A DNA stretch of 63,028 nucleotides from Mycolicibacter sinensis (GTDB lineage Bacteria > Actinomycetota > Actinomycetes > Mycobacteriales > Mycobacteriaceae). The notes under the pieces are model-generated. The model was given only the letters and a program-made list of their open reading frames with translations, had not been told where the DNA came from and did no database searches. The stretch is taken from the NCBI RefSeq assembly GCF_001667375.1, contig NZ_LZIN01000072.1, forward strand, positions 1-63,028, read 5' to 3'. Both the position numbers and the translations under genes were made by a program. Below are positions 43,241-54,406 of the stretch, one piece after another; position 1 is the stretch's first letter; each line of letters begins with the position of its first letter.

Positions 43241-43542
43241 TGGCGACCATCACCGACCCCCGCGACATCATCCTCGCGCCGGTCATCTCCGAGAAGTCCT
43301 ACGGGCTGATCGAGGACAACGTGTACACGTTCGTGGTGCACCCCGACTCGAACAAGACGCAGATCAAGATCGCGATCGAGAAGATCTTCGCCGTCAAGGT
43401 CGCATCGGTGAACACCGCGAATCGGCCGGGTAAGCGCAAGCGGTCCCGGGCCGGCTACGGCAAGCGCAAGGACACCAAGCGCGCCATCGTGACCCTGGCG
43501 CCCGGCAGCAAGCCGATCGACCTGTTCGCCGCACCGGCCTGA
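43240..43542 (+). CDS. rplW: 50S ribosomal protein L23
   Basis: L23 (100 residues) sits at the tunnel exit and docks trigger factor and SRP. Key segments are [20 protein letters not shown] and [20 protein letters not shown]. The basic loop is [20 protein letters not shown]. It overlaps rplD by one base. Confidence 0.98.
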   Translation: MATITDPRDIILAPVISEKSYGLIEDNVYTFVVHPDSNKTQIKIAIEKIFAVKVASVNTANRPGKRKRSRAGYGKRKDTKRAIVTLAPGSKPIDLFAAPA

Positions 43543-43569
43543 CCGGAGTGAAAGAGAGACCTAACTGAC

Positions 43570-44406
43570 ATGGGAATCCGCAAGTACAAGCCGACGACCC
43601 CCGGTCGTCGCGGTGCCAGCGTCTCCGATTTCGCCGAGCTCACCCGCTCTCACCCGGAGAAGTCGCTGGTTCGGCCGCTGCACGGCCGCGGCGGGCGTAA
43701 CGCCCACGGCCGGATCACCACCCGGCACAAGGGCGGTGGCCACAAGCGCGCCTACCGGGTGATCGACTTCCGTCGCCACGACAAGGACGGCGTCAACGCC
43801 AAGGTCGCCCACATCGAGTACGACCCGAACCGCACCGCGCGCATCGCGCTGCTGCACTACCTGGACGGCGAGAAGCGCTACATCATCGCCCCGCAGGGTC
43901 TTTCGCAGGGCGACGTGGTGGAGTCGGGCGCCAACGCCGACATCAAGCCCGGTAACAACCTGCCGCTGCGCAACATCCCGGCGGGCACGCTGGTGCACGC
44001 CGTCGAGCTGCGGCCGGGCGGCGGCGCCAAGCTGGCCCGCTCGGCCGGGTCCAGCATCCAGCTGCTGGGTAAGGAAGGCGCCTACGCCTCGCTGCGTATG
44101 CCTTCGGGTGAGATCCGCCGGGTCGACGTGCGCTGCCGCGCCACCGTCGGCGAGGTGGGCAACGCCGAGCAGGCCAACATCAACTGGGGCAAGGCCGGCC
44201 GGATGCGGTGGAAGGGCAAGCGCCCCTCCGTCCGTGGTGTGGTGATGAACCCGGTGGACCACCCGCACGGTGGTGGTGAGGGCAAGACCTCCGGTGGCCG
44301 GCACCCGGTCAGCCCGTGGGGTAAGCCGGAGGGTCGCACCCGCCGGCCGAACAAGCCCAGCGACAAGCTCATCGTCCGACGCCGGCGCACCGGCAAGAAG
44401 CGCTAG
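43570..44406 (+). CDS. rplB: 50S ribosomal protein L2
   Basis: L2 (278 residues) is needed for subunit association and peptidyl transfer. It has [20 protein letters not shown] at the start and the conserved C-terminal loop [20 protein letters not shown] containing the critical His residues. The gene follows a 27-base gap with a GGAG-type site. Length is as expected. Confidence 0.98.
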   Translation: MGIRKYKPTTPGRRGASVSDFAELTRSHPEKSLVRPLHGRGGRNAHGRITTRHKGGGHKRAYRVIDFRRHDKDGVNAKVAHIEYDPNRTARIALLHYLDGEKRYIIAPQGLSQGDVVESGANADIKPGNNLPLRNIPAGTLVHAVELRPGGGAKLARSAGSSIQLLGKEGAYASLRMPSGEIRRVDVRCRATVGEVGNAEQANINWGKAGRMRWKGKRPSVRGVVMNPVDHPHGGGEGKTSGGRHPVSPWGKPEGRTRRPNKPSDKLIVRRRRTGKKR

Positions 44407-44423
44407 GAAGCGGAGAGAAAGCG

Positions 44424-44701
44424 ATGCCACGCAGCCTCAAGAAGGGTCCGTTCGTCGACGACCATCTGCTCAAGAAGGTCGACGTTCAGAACGAGAAGAA
44501 CACCAAGCAGGTCATCAAGACCTGGTCGCGTCGGTCGACGATCATCCCGGATTTCATCGGGCACACGTTCGCCGTCCACGACGGCCGCAAGCACGTCCCG
44601 GTATTCGTCACCGAGTCGATGGTCGGGCACAAGCTCGGCGAATTCGCCCCGACGCGCACCTTCAAGGGACACATCAAGGACGACCGGAAGGCTAAGCGCC
44701 G

Positions 44702-44705
<4 letters not shown>
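44424..44705 (+). CDS. rpsS: 30S ribosomal protein S19
   Basis: S19 (93 residues) lies in the 30S head and pairs with S13. It begins [18 protein letters not shown] and has the signature [29 protein letters not shown] precedes the ATG. The stop overlaps the rplV GTG. Confidence 0.98.
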
Positions 44706-46143
<1,438 letters not shown>

Positions 46144-46146
46144 ATC

Positions 46147-46563
46147 ATGTTGATTCCCCGCAAGGTCAAGCACCGCAAGCAGCATCACCCCAAGCAACGC
46201 GGCCTCGCCAGCGGCGGCACCGCAGTGACGTTCGGCGACTACGGCATCCAGGCCCTGGAGCACGCCTACGTCACCAACCGGCAGATCGAGTCGGCGCGTA
46301 TCGCCATCAACCGGCACATCAAGCGTGGCGGCAAGGTGTGGATCAACATCTTTCCGGACCGTCCGCTGACCAAGAAGCCCGCCGAGACCCGGATGGGGTC
46401 GGGTAAGGGTTCGCCGGAGTGGTGGGTCGCCAACGTCAAGCCGGGCCGGGTGCTGTTCGAGCTCAGCTACCCCAACGAGGCCATCGCCCGCGCCGCACTG
46501 ACCCGGGCGATCCACAAGCTGCCGATCAAGGCGCGCATTGTCACCCGAGAGGAGCAGTTCTGA
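46147..46563 (+). CDS. rplP: 50S ribosomal protein L16
   Basis: L16 (138 residues) sits near the A-site tRNA and organises 23S rRNA. It opens [20 protein letters not shown] and has [20 protein letters not shown] and [20 protein letters not shown], both diagnostic. The stop overlaps rpmC. Confidence 0.98.
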   Translation: MLIPRKVKHRKQHHPKQRGLASGGTAVTFGDYGIQALEHAYVTNRQIESARIAINRHIKRGGKVWINIFPDRPLTKKPAETRMGSGKGSPEWWVANVKPGRVLFELSYPNEAIARAALTRAIHKLPIKARIVTREEQF

Positions 46564-46805
46564 TGGCAGTGGGAGTTTCCGCTGGCGAACTGCGCGAGCT
46601 GAACGCCGACGAGCTCGTCGAGCGGCTGCGCGAGTCCAAAGAGGAGCTGTTCAACCTGCGTTTCCAGATGGCGACCGGGCAGCTCAGCAACAACCGTCGG
46701 CTCCGCACGGTGCGCCAGCAGATTGCGCGCATCTACACCGTGTTGCGCGAACGGGAACTGGGCCTGGCGTCCGGTCCCGATGGTTCTGAAGGCGAGGCAT
46801 CGTAA
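46563..46805 (+). CDS. rpmC: 50S ribosomal protein L29
   Basis: L29 (80 residues) is a two-helix protein at the tunnel exit beside L23. [20 protein letters not shown] and [20 protein letters not shown] match the family. It has a short acidic C-terminal tail and overlaps rplP and rpsQ by one base each. Confidence 0.97.
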   Translation: MAVGVSAGELRELNADELVERLRESKEELFNLRFQMATGQLSNNRRLRTVRQQIARIYTVLRERELGLASGPDGSEGEAS

Positions 46806-47110
46806 TGGCAGAGGCTGCAAAAACTAAGGGACCCAAGCACACTCCGCGCACGGAGAAGCCGCGGGGCCGCCGCAAGACCCAGATCGGCTACGTGGTCAGC
46901 GACAAGATGGAGAAGACCATCGTCGTCGAGCTGGAGGACCGGATGAAGCACCCGCTCTACGGCAAGATCATCCGGACCACCAAGAAGGTCAAGGCGCACG
47001 ACGAGAACAACACGGCCGGTATCGGCGACCGCGTGTCGCTGATGGAGACCCGTCCGCTCTCGGCGACCAAGCGGTGGCGCCTAGTGGAGATCCTCGAGAA
47101 GGCGAAGTAA
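46805..47110 (+). CDS. rpsQ: 30S ribosomal protein S17
   Basis: S17 (101 residues) binds 16S rRNA early in assembly. The OB-fold core is [20 protein letters not shown], then [40 protein letters not shown] follows. It ends the first ribosomal block, seven bases before the convergent EccE-like stop, with a small hairpin across the junction. Confidence 0.98.
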   Translation: MAEAAKTKGPKHTPRTEKPRGRRKTQIGYVVSDKMEKTIVVELEDRMKHPLYGKIIRTTKKVKAHDENNTAGIGDRVSLMETRPLSATKRWRLVEILEKAK

Positions 47111-47111
47111 C

Positions 47112-47126
47112 GCCGGCTACGCCGGC
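47112..47126. terminator. Short GC hairpin at the rpsQ/EccE junction
   Basis: GCCGGC-TAC-GCCGGC forms a six-base stem with a three-base loop across the two convergent stops. It may end both transcripts. No U-tract is present, so efficiency is doubtful. Confidence 0.4.
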
Positions 47127-48328
47127 AGCCTGACCCGCGCCAGCGGTTGCTGGGCGGGCCCCGCCGGCGGTTCCGGTGCGGGCGGGCCGAGCGGCACCTG
47201 CAGGGTTTCCAGTTCGCTCATCTGCTGGGCGGGCACCGCCAGGGTGCGGCGCATCGGCGTCGGCAGGCTGGTGCGCAGTGCGGTCAATTGCCGTCCGTTG
47301 AGACGGTTCAAGCCGGCCGTGATGTTCCTGCGCAGTCGCTGCGCGCTGTGGTAGCGCACCAACACCGAAACGTCGGTGTGCTGGTCGCGTGCGGTCAGCC
47401 GGACGGTGACCGCTGTGGTGTCGGCCGCGGGGAGCCAGAGCTGTTCCAGGTTCGCCGTGCAGATGTCGCGTGGCGACATCCAGAACGTGGACGCAAACTG
47501 CTTGGGGCCTTTGCGCTCTTTCTGCTTGAGCCGCCGTCCCCGCCGCCGGATCCGGGTCGGCTGGAGACCGGCCAGCACCGCGGCATCGACGTCGGCGAAC
47601 TCTTCGGCCGGGAGCACGCGCACGACCAGGTGCCGCTCCTGCAGCTCGTGGGCGAGCCGCTCGGTGGCTGCTGCCAGGGTTGCGGCCACCGAATCGCGCA
47701 CGGCCACCGCGTCGGCGTTGTGCATCGGGTCCATCCGCAGGATCAACCAGGTGTCTCGAGGCCCGCGGTCAACCGGGCTGTCCGCGCCATCGCCGGGGGC
47801 GGGGTCGCCGTCGGCGGCAGCGTCGCATGTTCGCACCGAGACGATGTCGATCCCGTCGAGTCGCACGTCGAACTGCCGCAGCGCGGCGGCGGCGATGGCG
47901 GCCGGCAGCGCGGTCGGCGGCTGGGGGGCGCGCCCGCGGCGGCCTGCGGAATCCGGCCCGGGCGGTTCGACGGCGATCACTGTGACCAGCTGGCCGCGGT
48001 ATTCGCGCACGCCGACGGTATCCGGGCCGTAGCGGCGCCGGTGATCGAAACCGGGCGTACAGCCCTCGGTGAGGAACGGCGCCGGATTGGCGAATCGATC
48101 CAACACCCGCGCCAGCACGATCGCCGTCAGCGGGACCCGGCGGTGGGTGATCAACGCGGCCATCGTCACCACGGCGGCGAGCCCGACGCCCGGCCACCAG
48201 GCGCGGGCCGCCGACCCGAGTTGATCGGGCCAATGGCCGGCAATCCGCAAGATCGCGATGTCGATGAGAAATACCGCTGTCACCCGTAGCCAGGATAGAT
48301 TCAGCCCAAAACTATGCTGTGCCTTCAT
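47117..48328 (-). CDS. EccE-like type VII secretion protein (orphan)
   Basis: This 403-residue protein begins with two hydrophobic segments ([16 protein letters not shown] and [16 protein letters not shown], about residues 19-58) and continues with a cytoplasmic domain of the EccE type. [20 protein letters not shown] and [20 protein letters not shown] are the most family-like segments. EccE lies at the periphery of the ESX membrane complex and is normally encoded at the end of an esx locus beside mycP. No other ESX gene is present here, so it is an orphan copy inside the ribosomal cluster. The ATG at 48328 is chosen because the two membrane segments follow directly; the frame continues upstream to 48748. 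Confidence 0.75.
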   Translation of the reverse strand: MKAQHSFGLNLSWLRVTAVFLIDIAILRIAGHWPDQLGSAARAWWPGVGLAAVVTMAALITHRRVPLTAIVLARVLDRFANPAPFLTEGCTPGFDHRRRYGPDTVGVREYRGQLVTVIAVEPPGPDSAGRRGRAPQPPTALPAAIAAAALRQFDVRLDGIDIVSVRTCDAAADGDPAPGDGADSPVDRGPRDTWLILRMDPMHNADAVAVRDSVAATLAAATERLAHELQERHLVVRVLPAEEFADVDAAVLAGLQPTRIRRRGRRLKQKERKGPKQFASTFWMSPRDICTANLEQLWLPAADTTAVTVRLTARDQHTDVSVLVRYHSAQRLRRNITAGLNRLNGRQLTALRTSLPTPMRRTLAVPAQQMSELETLQVPLGPPAPEPPAGPAQQPLARVRLPA

Positions 48329-48452
48329 CGTTGCGCCTGCTTCATGGTCCCCCAGGGAGTTTGTGGTGCGTAATGCGGTGACCGGGCTTCCCGGATTGCT
48401 TGCACGCCAAACATCCCCGGCCTCCGAATCGGGAGACCTGGGATGTCGGGCC

Positions 48453-48469
48453 GGCCGTCGACGACGGCC
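48453..48469 (-). terminator. Hairpin after the secreted-protein gene
   Basis: GGCCGTC-GAC-GACGGCC is a perfect seven-base stem, starting 16 bases downstream of the secreted-protein stop on the reverse strand and 125 bases before the EccE-like start. It may end or attenuate that transcript. Confidence 0.4.
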
Positions 48470-48485
48470 TGGTGTCTGACGAGCA

Positions 48486-49499
48486 TCAAATGCCGAGGAA
48501 GTCCGAAGGGTCGATGCTGCCGGCGATGTCCGCGGCGCCTCCGGAGGCGGCGTCAGCGGCGGTTCCTGCGGCGTCGGCCGCGCTTCCGGCGGCGGCGTCG
48601 GCTGCGCCGCCGGCAGCATCCGCGCCCAGCGTGGACAGGCCGGTGAACGCGTCACCCGGATCGAGCAACGCGGTCGCGTCGAAATCGGTCGGAATGTTGA
48701 AGTCGCCGAACGGTGTCGACAGGGTGTCGGTGATGGTGCTGGCGGCACCGTCCGCCCCCGGGATGGCGGTGTAGATGTTCTCGAACCCGTTCCCGAAGTT
48801 CATCACGTCGTACACCGTTCCCACCGTGGGGAGATCAGACTCCGTCGCTCCGGAGGCCGGATCCACGCCGGTGATGGTGAACTCCGTGTTGTGGATGCCG
48901 CCAAAGAGATTCGTAACGTTCTCGCTGGCGGTCACGCTGCCCAGGTCGGTGGCACCGGACCCGCTGCCGCTGCTGACGTCGAAAGACTGATCGCCCTCGC
49001 CGACCTGGAAGAATGGCGGCGCGCCGAACAGCGGACTGAGCGGGGTGAAGCCCTCCGATCCGTCGGCCTGGACCGGGGTAAAGGTGTCCTGGCCGATGGT
49101 GAAGCCGTCGCTGCCGGCCGGCGTGGTGCCGCCGCCGGGTGTGGCATCCGGTGTGCCGACGGTCGGTGTGATGCCGCCCGTGTCGCCCAGCGGCGACGAG
49201 CCCGGCGTGTTGGTGTCAGGTGTGGTGCTGGTATCGGGTGTCGTGCTGGTGTCAGGGGTAATGGCGCCGAGAGAGGCGGTGGGGCTCGGGGCCGTGACGT
49301 CCGGGCCGAGAGCGCCGACGTTGCCCAGCGGGGCATCACCGCCCAGGTTGCTTCCCAGTCCGCTCGTCAGGGCGGCGCTGCCGACATTGCCCACGGTGTC
49401 GACACCATTGTCGGCGAAAGCGACTCCGGTGGGCACGAATGTGGTCGCGAGTAGACCTGCGGTGGCACCACCGACCGACAATATGATCCGACGATTCAT
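48486..49499 (-). CDS. Secreted Ala/Asp/Pro-rich protein of unknown function
   Basis: This 337-residue protein has a Sec signal peptide (RRIILSVGGATAGLLATTFV, cleavage probably after VAFA near residue 31). A low-complexity linker with TPDTSTTPDTSTTPDTNTPG follows. The middle segment is folded-looking (about 165-275) and contains FGAPPFFQVGEGDQSFDV, VYDVMNFGNGFENIYTAIPG and FGDFNIPTDFDATALLDP. The C-terminal tail is Ala-rich (AADAAGTAADAASGGAADIA). I do not recognise the family; the middle pattern resembles some mycobacterial exported PE/PPE-associated proteins. It lies upstream of and co-directional with the EccE-like gene, which hints at a secretion link but does not prove it. Confidence 0.78.
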   Translation of the reverse strand: MNRRIILSVGGATAGLLATTFVPTGVAFADNGVDTVGNVGSAALTSGLGSNLGGDAPLGNVGALGPDVTAPSPTASLGAITPDTSTTPDTSTTPDTNTPGSSPLGDTGGITPTVGTPDATPGGGTTPAGSDGFTIGQDTFTPVQADGSEGFTPLSPLFGAPPFFQVGEGDQSFDVSSGSGSGATDLGSVTASENVTNLFGGIHNTEFTITGVDPASGATESDLPTVGTVYDVMNFGNGFENIYTAIPGADGAASTITDTLSTPFGDFNIPTDFDATALLDPGDAFTGLSTLGADAAGGAADAAAGSAADAAGTAADAASGGAADIAGSIDPSDFLGI

Positions 49500-49951
49500 T
49501 TCGGTGCGTTCCTTCCGTTCTTCGATGTTCCCGGCCAAGGAGCTCACCTTTGAACTCGCCGGGGCGTAGGTGAACAGCGTCAAAGCGCCCGCCACTACGA
49601 GCATCGCGCACCGCGATGCCGACACGGCGCATCCAATAACGTTGGGCGGCAATGCATGTCCGGACGCCCGGAATACTGACTCAATTCTCTCGGCGTCCTC
49701 GTCAGACGCTAACGGGTCGACGCTGCCGCCACCACCCCTGTAGGCGGATATTTCAACAGTTAATCTCAATGTAGAGAATCGCTGCCATCGATCCACGCAC
49801 GTAACGGCCACGATGTAAGCCCTTGGGGCAGTTACCTTGTGGCTAAGATCAGCGTTTGACCAAGTTTCGTCTCAGCCGAGTCAAAGCAAACGTGTTGCCG
49901 GAATGGAAGTTTCGGTTTGACCATTCACGTCCGAGCTGCACACTGATCGCT
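49500..49951. other. Non-coding divergent region between the secreted protein and LysR genes
   Basis: These 452 bases hold no convincing gene. Part of the stretch is AT-richer than its surroundings. GCCC-TTG-GGGC (about 49820) could form a small hairpin, and TAAGAT near 49844 is a possible -10 element for the LysR gene. The region should contain the promoters of both flanking genes. Confidence 0.5.
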
Positions 49952-50866
49952 ATGGAACTACGCCAGCTGAAACATTTCGTCGCGGTGGCCGAAGAGCTGC
50001 ACTTCACCCGGGCGGCGGCGAAAGTGCACGTGGTCCAGTCCACTTTGTCCGCCTCGATCAGCGGTCTGGAGTCCGAACTCGGCACTGCGCTGTTGGTCCG
50101 CAACAATCGTCGTGTCGATCTCACCACCGCCGGGCAGGCGTTACTGCCGGACGCCCAGAATGCCCTGGCCGCAGCAGAACGTGCGCGTGCCGCCGTCGAC
50201 GCCGTCCGGGGGCTGTTGTCCGGAAAGCTGACGGTGGGGGTGATCCAGGGACTGGGGACCATCGACCTGCCCGCCCTGCTGGCGCGTTATCACCGAAGCT
50301 TCCCGCGCATCGAGATCACGTTGCGGCAGGACGCCATCGACGCGCTGGTGAACGCGACCGCCGACGGGAGCTTGGATCTCGCCTTCGTCAGCCGCCCCTA
50401 TGACGCGAATCGGGTGAAGGAACTGTCGCTCGGTACCGAGTTCCTGGTGTTGGCGGTGCGCCGCGATGACCCGCTGGCCCGCCAGGAGACCGTCGGGCTG
50501 AGCGATCTGCAGCAGCGGGAATTCGTCGAGCGCCGGGCGGATCTGCGGACCCGCCTGCACATCGACAGCATCTGTGCCGACCTCGGCTTCCAACGGACCA
50601 TCTGCGCCGAGACCAACACGCCGGGAGATCTGGTCGATCTGGTCGCCGCCGGCTTGGGCATCGCCTTCCTTCCGCCGGCGCTGGTGGCGAAATCAGAGGA
50701 CATCGTCGGGGTGGCGACCGATCCGGGGATCCCCCGTGAGCTGGCGCTGATCACCCCCAGCGAGCGGGCGCCCTCACCGGCGGCCGCGGCATTCCTCGGT
50801 GAGCTGCTCTCGGCCGGCGCGCCGGAGAACCCGGCAACCGGGCAGTGGCAGCAACCCGCGGTCTGA
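49952..50866 (+). CDS. LysR-family transcriptional regulator
   Basis: This 304-residue regulator has the N-terminal LysR winged helix: MELRQLKHFVAVAEELHFTR then AAAKVHVVQSTLSASISGLE (residues 1-40) and LLVRNNRRVDLTTAG. A periplasmic-binding-fold effector domain follows (KLTVGVIQGLGTIDLPALLA; GLGIAFLPPALVAK). An in-frame ATG at 49856 would add 32 unrelated residues and is rejected. It precedes atsA by 69 bases on the same strand and may regulate it. Confidence 0.9.
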   Translation: MELRQLKHFVAVAEELHFTRAAAKVHVVQSTLSASISGLESELGTALLVRNNRRVDLTTAGQALLPDAQNALAAAERARAAVDAVRGLLSGKLTVGVIQGLGTIDLPALLARYHRSFPRIEITLRQDAIDALVNATADGSLDLAFVSRPYDANRVKELSLGTEFLVLAVRRDDPLARQETVGLSDLQQREFVERRADLRTRLHIDSICADLGFQRTICAETNTPGDLVDLVAAGLGIAFLPPALVAKSEDIVGVATDPGIPRELALITPSERAPSPAAAAFLGELLSAGAPENPATGQWQQPAV

Positions 50867-50935
50867 AAGATCCCGGCCGCCGTCGACGGACGCGGTAGTC
50901 TGCACCGGATCCGGGGGCTGACAGCGGAGTGAGCG

Positions 50936-53293
50936 ATGGCGAGTTCGACCAGTTTCACAGGCAAGATCAATCTCGATATCCGGGATTCCGAACCCGACTG
51001 GGGGCCGTTTGCGGCGCCGACCGCTCCCGACGGCGCCCCCAACGTGCTCTACCTGGTGTGGGATGACACCGGTATAGCCACCTGGGACTGCTTCGGCGGA
51101 CTGGTCGAGATGCCGGCGATGAACAGGATTGCCCAGCGCGGCATCCGGCTGTCTCAATTCCACACCACCGCGCTGTGTTCCCCGACCCGGGCGGCCTTGC
51201 TCACCGGGCGCAACGCCACCAGCGTCGGCATGGCCACCATCGAAGAGTTCACCGACGGCTTCCCCAACTGCAGCGGACGTATCCCATTCGAAACCGCGCT
51301 GCTCAGTGAGGTTCTGGCTGAGCGGGGCTGGAACACCTTCTGCGTCGGCAAATGGCATCTGACGCCATTGGAGGAGTCCAACATGGCCGCCACCAGGCGG
51401 CACTGGCCCACGCAGCGCGGATTCGACCGGTTCTACGGCTTCCTGGGCGGCGAGACCAACCAGTGGTATCCGGATCTGGTGTACGACAACCACCCGGTAG
51501 CACCGCCGGCCACCCCGGAGGACGGGTATCACCTGTCCAAGGACATCGCCGACAAGACAATCGAATTCATCCGCGACGCGCAGACGATCGCGCCCGGCAA
51601 GCCCTGGTTCGGCTACGTCTGCCCGGGCGCCGGGCACGCCCCGCACCATGTCTTCGCCGAGTGGGCAGACCGCTACGCCGGCCGCTTCGACGCGGGCTAC
51701 GAACAGTACCGGGAGATCGTGCTGGCCAACCAGAAGAAGCTCGGCCTGGTACCGCCGGACACCGAGCTGTCCGAGGTCAACCCCTATGCGGGCGTCACGA
51801 GTGCCGACGGTCAGCCCTGGCCGGCGCTGGACACCGTGCGCCCCTGGGACGGCCTTGATGACACCGAGAAGCGATTGTTCGCCCGGATGGCCGAGGTATT
51901 CGCCGGATTCCAGAGCTACACCGACGCCCAGATCGGCCGGATCCTGGACTATTTGGAGGAATCCGGCCAGCTCGACAACACGATCGTCGTGGTGATCTCC
52001 GACAACGGCGCCAGCGGGGAGGGCGGACCCAACGGCTCACCCAATGAGAACAAGTTCTTCAACGGCTACATCGATACCGTCGAGGAGGCGATGAAACTCT
52101 TCGATCAGCTGGGCGGCCCGGAGACCTACAACCACTACCCGATCGGGTGGGCGATGGCGTTCAATACGCCTTACAAGCTCTACAAGCGCTACGCCTCCCA
52201 CGAGGGAGGCATCGCCGATCCCGCGATCGTCAGCTGGCCCAACGGGATCGCCGCCCGCGGCGAGGTCCGTGACACTTATATCAACGTGTGCGACGTGACC
52301 CCGACCGTCTACGACCTGCTCGGCATCACCCCGCCGGACACGGTGCGGGGGGTGGCGCAACGGCCGCTGGAGGGGGTCAGTTTTAAAGCGGCGCTTGCCG
52401 ATCCGGCCGCGGACACCGGCAAGCACACGCAGTTCTACACGATGCTGGGGACCCGGGGAATTTGGCACCGGGGCTGGTTCGCCAACACCGTGCATGCGGC
52501 GACTCCGTCGGGCTGGGGCCACTTCGACGCCGACCGCTGGGAGCTCTACCACCTCGACGAGGACCGCAGTCAATGCCGTGACCTGGCCGCTGAGCACCCG
52601 GACAAGCTCAAGGAACTGCAGGCGATGTGGTTCGCTGAGGCGGACAAGTACAACGGCCTGCCGCTGGCCGATCTGAACATCTTCGAGATGACCAGCCGCC
52701 AGCGGCCCTACCTGTCCGGCGACCGCACCAGCTACAGCTATTACCCGAACACCGCCGAGGTGCCGTTGGGGGCGTGCGTGGAGTTGCGCGGGCGGTCGTT
52801 CTCGGTGTTGGCGCGCGTCACGGTGGAATCGTCGGCAGCCGAGGGGGTGCTGTTCAAACAGGGCGCTCGGCACGGCGGTCACGTGCTGTTCGTCCAGGAC
52901 GGCCGGCTGCACTACGTCTACAACTTCCTCGGCGAGCGCGAGCAGTGGTTGTCGTCTCCTGACCAGATCTCGCTGGGGCAGCATATCTTCGGGATACGGT
53001 TCGAGCGCAGCGGCACGGTGGAGGGCAGTCACACGCCGGTCGGTGACGCCTCGCTGTACATCGACGACGCGGTGGTCGTCACGCTGCCCGGCATGATCAC
53101 CCAGCCGGGTGCGTTCGCGTTGGCCGGTGGTGGGGTCAGCGTCGGGCGCAATACCGGCCAGGCGGTGTCGTCGGCCTACCGGGCGCCGTTCGGCTTCACC
53201 GGCGGGACCATCGCCGACGTTGCGGTCGATGTCAGCGGTGAGCCGTATCTCGATGTGAAAAGGACTATGGCGGCGGCATTTTCGCGGGACTGA
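50936..53293 (+). CDS. atsA: Arylsulfatase
   Basis: This 785-residue type I sulfatase has NVLYLVWDDTGIATWDCFGG holding the first metal Asp pair (about 37-56). The modified-Cys motif is ALCSPTRAALLTGR (about 81-94), where Cys is converted to formylglycine. GKWHLTPLEE, IVVVISDNGASGEGG and HPVAPP supply the remaining metal and sulfate ligands. Length and order match M. tuberculosis AtsA (Rv0711), which also lies between the two ribosomal blocks. The activating enzyme is encoded five bases downstream. The C-terminal 230 residues form a beta-rich domain. Confidence 0.95.
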   Translation: MASSTSFTGKINLDIRDSEPDWGPFAAPTAPDGAPNVLYLVWDDTGIATWDCFGGLVEMPAMNRIAQRGIRLSQFHTTALCSPTRAALLTGRNATSVGMATIEEFTDGFPNCSGRIPFETALLSEVLAERGWNTFCVGKWHLTPLEESNMAATRRHWPTQRGFDRFYGFLGGETNQWYPDLVYDNHPVAPPATPEDGYHLSKDIADKTIEFIRDAQTIAPGKPWFGYVCPGAGHAPHHVFAEWADRYAGRFDAGYEQYREIVLANQKKLGLVPPDTELSEVNPYAGVTSADGQPWPALDTVRPWDGLDDTEKRLFARMAEVFAGFQSYTDAQIGRILDYLEESGQLDNTIVVVISDNGASGEGGPNGSPNENKFFNGYIDTVEEAMKLFDQLGGPETYNHYPIGWAMAFNTPYKLYKRYASHEGGIADPAIVSWPNGIAARGEVRDTYINVCDVTPTVYDLLGITPPDTVRGVAQRPLEGVSFKAALADPAADTGKHTQFYTMLGTRGIWHRGWFANTVHAATPSGWGHFDADRWELYHLDEDRSQCRDLAAEHPDKLKELQAMWFAEADKYNGLPLADLNIFEMTSRQRPYLSGDRTSYSYYPNTAEVPLGACVELRGRSFSVLARVTVESSAAEGVLFKQGARHGGHVLFVQDGRLHYVYNFLGEREQWLSSPDQISLGQHIFGIRFERSGTVEGSHTPVGDASLYIDDAVVVTLPGMITQPGAFALAGGGVSVGRNTGQAVSSAYRAPFGFTGGTIADVAVDVSGEPYLDVKRTMAAAFSRD

Positions 53294-53297
53294 GGCG

Positions 53298-54143
53298 ATG
53301 GTGAGCGAGCTGGTGGAGATCCCGGGCGGGGTGTTCCGGATGGGCTCGACGAGTTTCTATCCCGAAGAGGCCCCAATTCATACCGTGGTGGTGGCGACGT
53401 TCGCGATCGAGCGGCATCCGGTGACCAATGCCCAGTTTGCTGAATTCGTCGCGGCGACAGGGTATGTGACCGTCGCCGAACAGGAGGTCGCGGGCTACGC
53501 CGCCGAACCGGGCGCGTTGGTCTTCACTCCCACCGCTGGGCCGGTCGATCTGCGTGACTGGCGGCAGTGGTGGCGCTGGGTGCCCGGCGCGAATTGGCGC
53601 CAACCGCTCGGCCCGGACAGCGATTTGGCGGGGCGCGACGATCACCCGGTGGTGCAGGTCGCCTATCCCGACGCCGCGGCTTACGCCCGGTGGGCCGGGC
53701 GGCGGCTGCCGACCGAAGCCGAATGGGAGTACGCCGCGCGGGCCGGTGCCGGGAGCACCTATCCCTGGGGTGAGGAGGAGAAGCCGGGCGGCGCCCCGAT
53801 GGCCAACACCTGGCAGGGCGCCTTTCCTTACCGCAACGACGGCTGGGCCGGCACGTCATCGGTGGGGACGTTCCCGCCGAACGGGTGGGGCCTGCTCGAC
53901 ATGATCGGCAACGTGTGGGAGTGGACCACCACCGAGTTCGTCGGCCACCACCGGATCGATACACCGCCCAAGTCCTGTTGCGCGCCCGACGGGCCGGCCG
54001 ACCCCGGTATCAGCCGGACCCTCAAGGGCGGGTCGCACCTGTGCGCGCCGGAGTACTGCCACCGGTATCGAGCCACCGCCCGTTCGCCGCAGTCGCAGGA
54101 CACCGCCACCAGTCACATCGGATTCCGCTGCGCGGCGGACTAA
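53298..54143 (+). CDS. Formylglycine-generating enzyme (sulfatase-modifying factor)
   Basis: This 281-residue FGE-sulfatase-domain protein is the counterpart of Rv0712. It oxidises the Cys in the C-x-P-x-R motif of sulfatases to formylglycine. Visible features are MGSTSFYPEEAPIHTVVVAT, RHPVTNAQFAEFVAATGYVT, RLPTEAEWEYAARAG, GNVWEWTTTEF, and the active-site region CCAPDG and LKGGSHLCAPEYCHRY with the copper-binding Cys residues. It follows atsA by four bases, and the pair is self-sufficient. Confidence 0.95.
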   Translation: MVSELVEIPGGVFRMGSTSFYPEEAPIHTVVVATFAIERHPVTNAQFAEFVAATGYVTVAEQEVAGYAAEPGALVFTPTAGPVDLRDWRQWWRWVPGANWRQPLGPDSDLAGRDDHPVVQVAYPDAAAYARWAGRRLPTEAEWEYAARAGAGSTYPWGEEEKPGGAPMANTWQGAFPYRNDGWAGTSSVGTFPPNGWGLLDMIGNVWEWTTTEFVGHHRIDTPPKSCCAPDGPADPGISRTLKGGSHLCAPEYCHRYRATARSPQSQDTATSHIGFRCAAD

Positions 54144-54148
54144 CTACC

Positions 54149-54214
54149 TGCGCGAGCGTGCGTAGAAACGGTGTTCACGCCGGTGTGTCGGGCGGGGACG
54201 CGCACGCTCGCGCA
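54149..54214. terminator. Perfect 14-base-arm hairpin after the sulfatase operon
   Basis: TGCGCGAGCGTGCG (54149-54162) pairs exactly with CGCACGCTCGCGCA (54201-54214) across a 38-base loop. It starts five bases past the FGE stop and precedes the rplN promoter. This is a plausible terminator separating the two operons. Confidence 0.65.
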
Positions 54215-54230
54215 TAGGGGTGACTGCGAT

Positions 54231-54259
54231 TTGGTGCTGGACGCCCCTTGACCTAGACT
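54231..54259 (+). promoter_or_regulatory. Candidate promoter of the second ribosomal block
   Basis: TTGGTG (54231-54236), 17 bases, TAGACT (54254-54259). The rplN GTG is about 148 bases downstream, with GAGGAG at 54396-54401. A TTGACC at 54248 may be part of an alternative overlapping promoter. Confidence 0.5.
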
Positions 54260-54406
54260 TCAGGGGTTGCTGAGAGCAGACCTCGGCCAGCGCAAGTTGG
54301 CCCCGCGTGCTCTTTGGCTCCGAAGAACTGTAAGACCACGCACGTCCGGGACGATTCCGGCTGGCACCGCCATGTCACACGTCGACCCGAAATTTGAGGA
54401 GATCTG

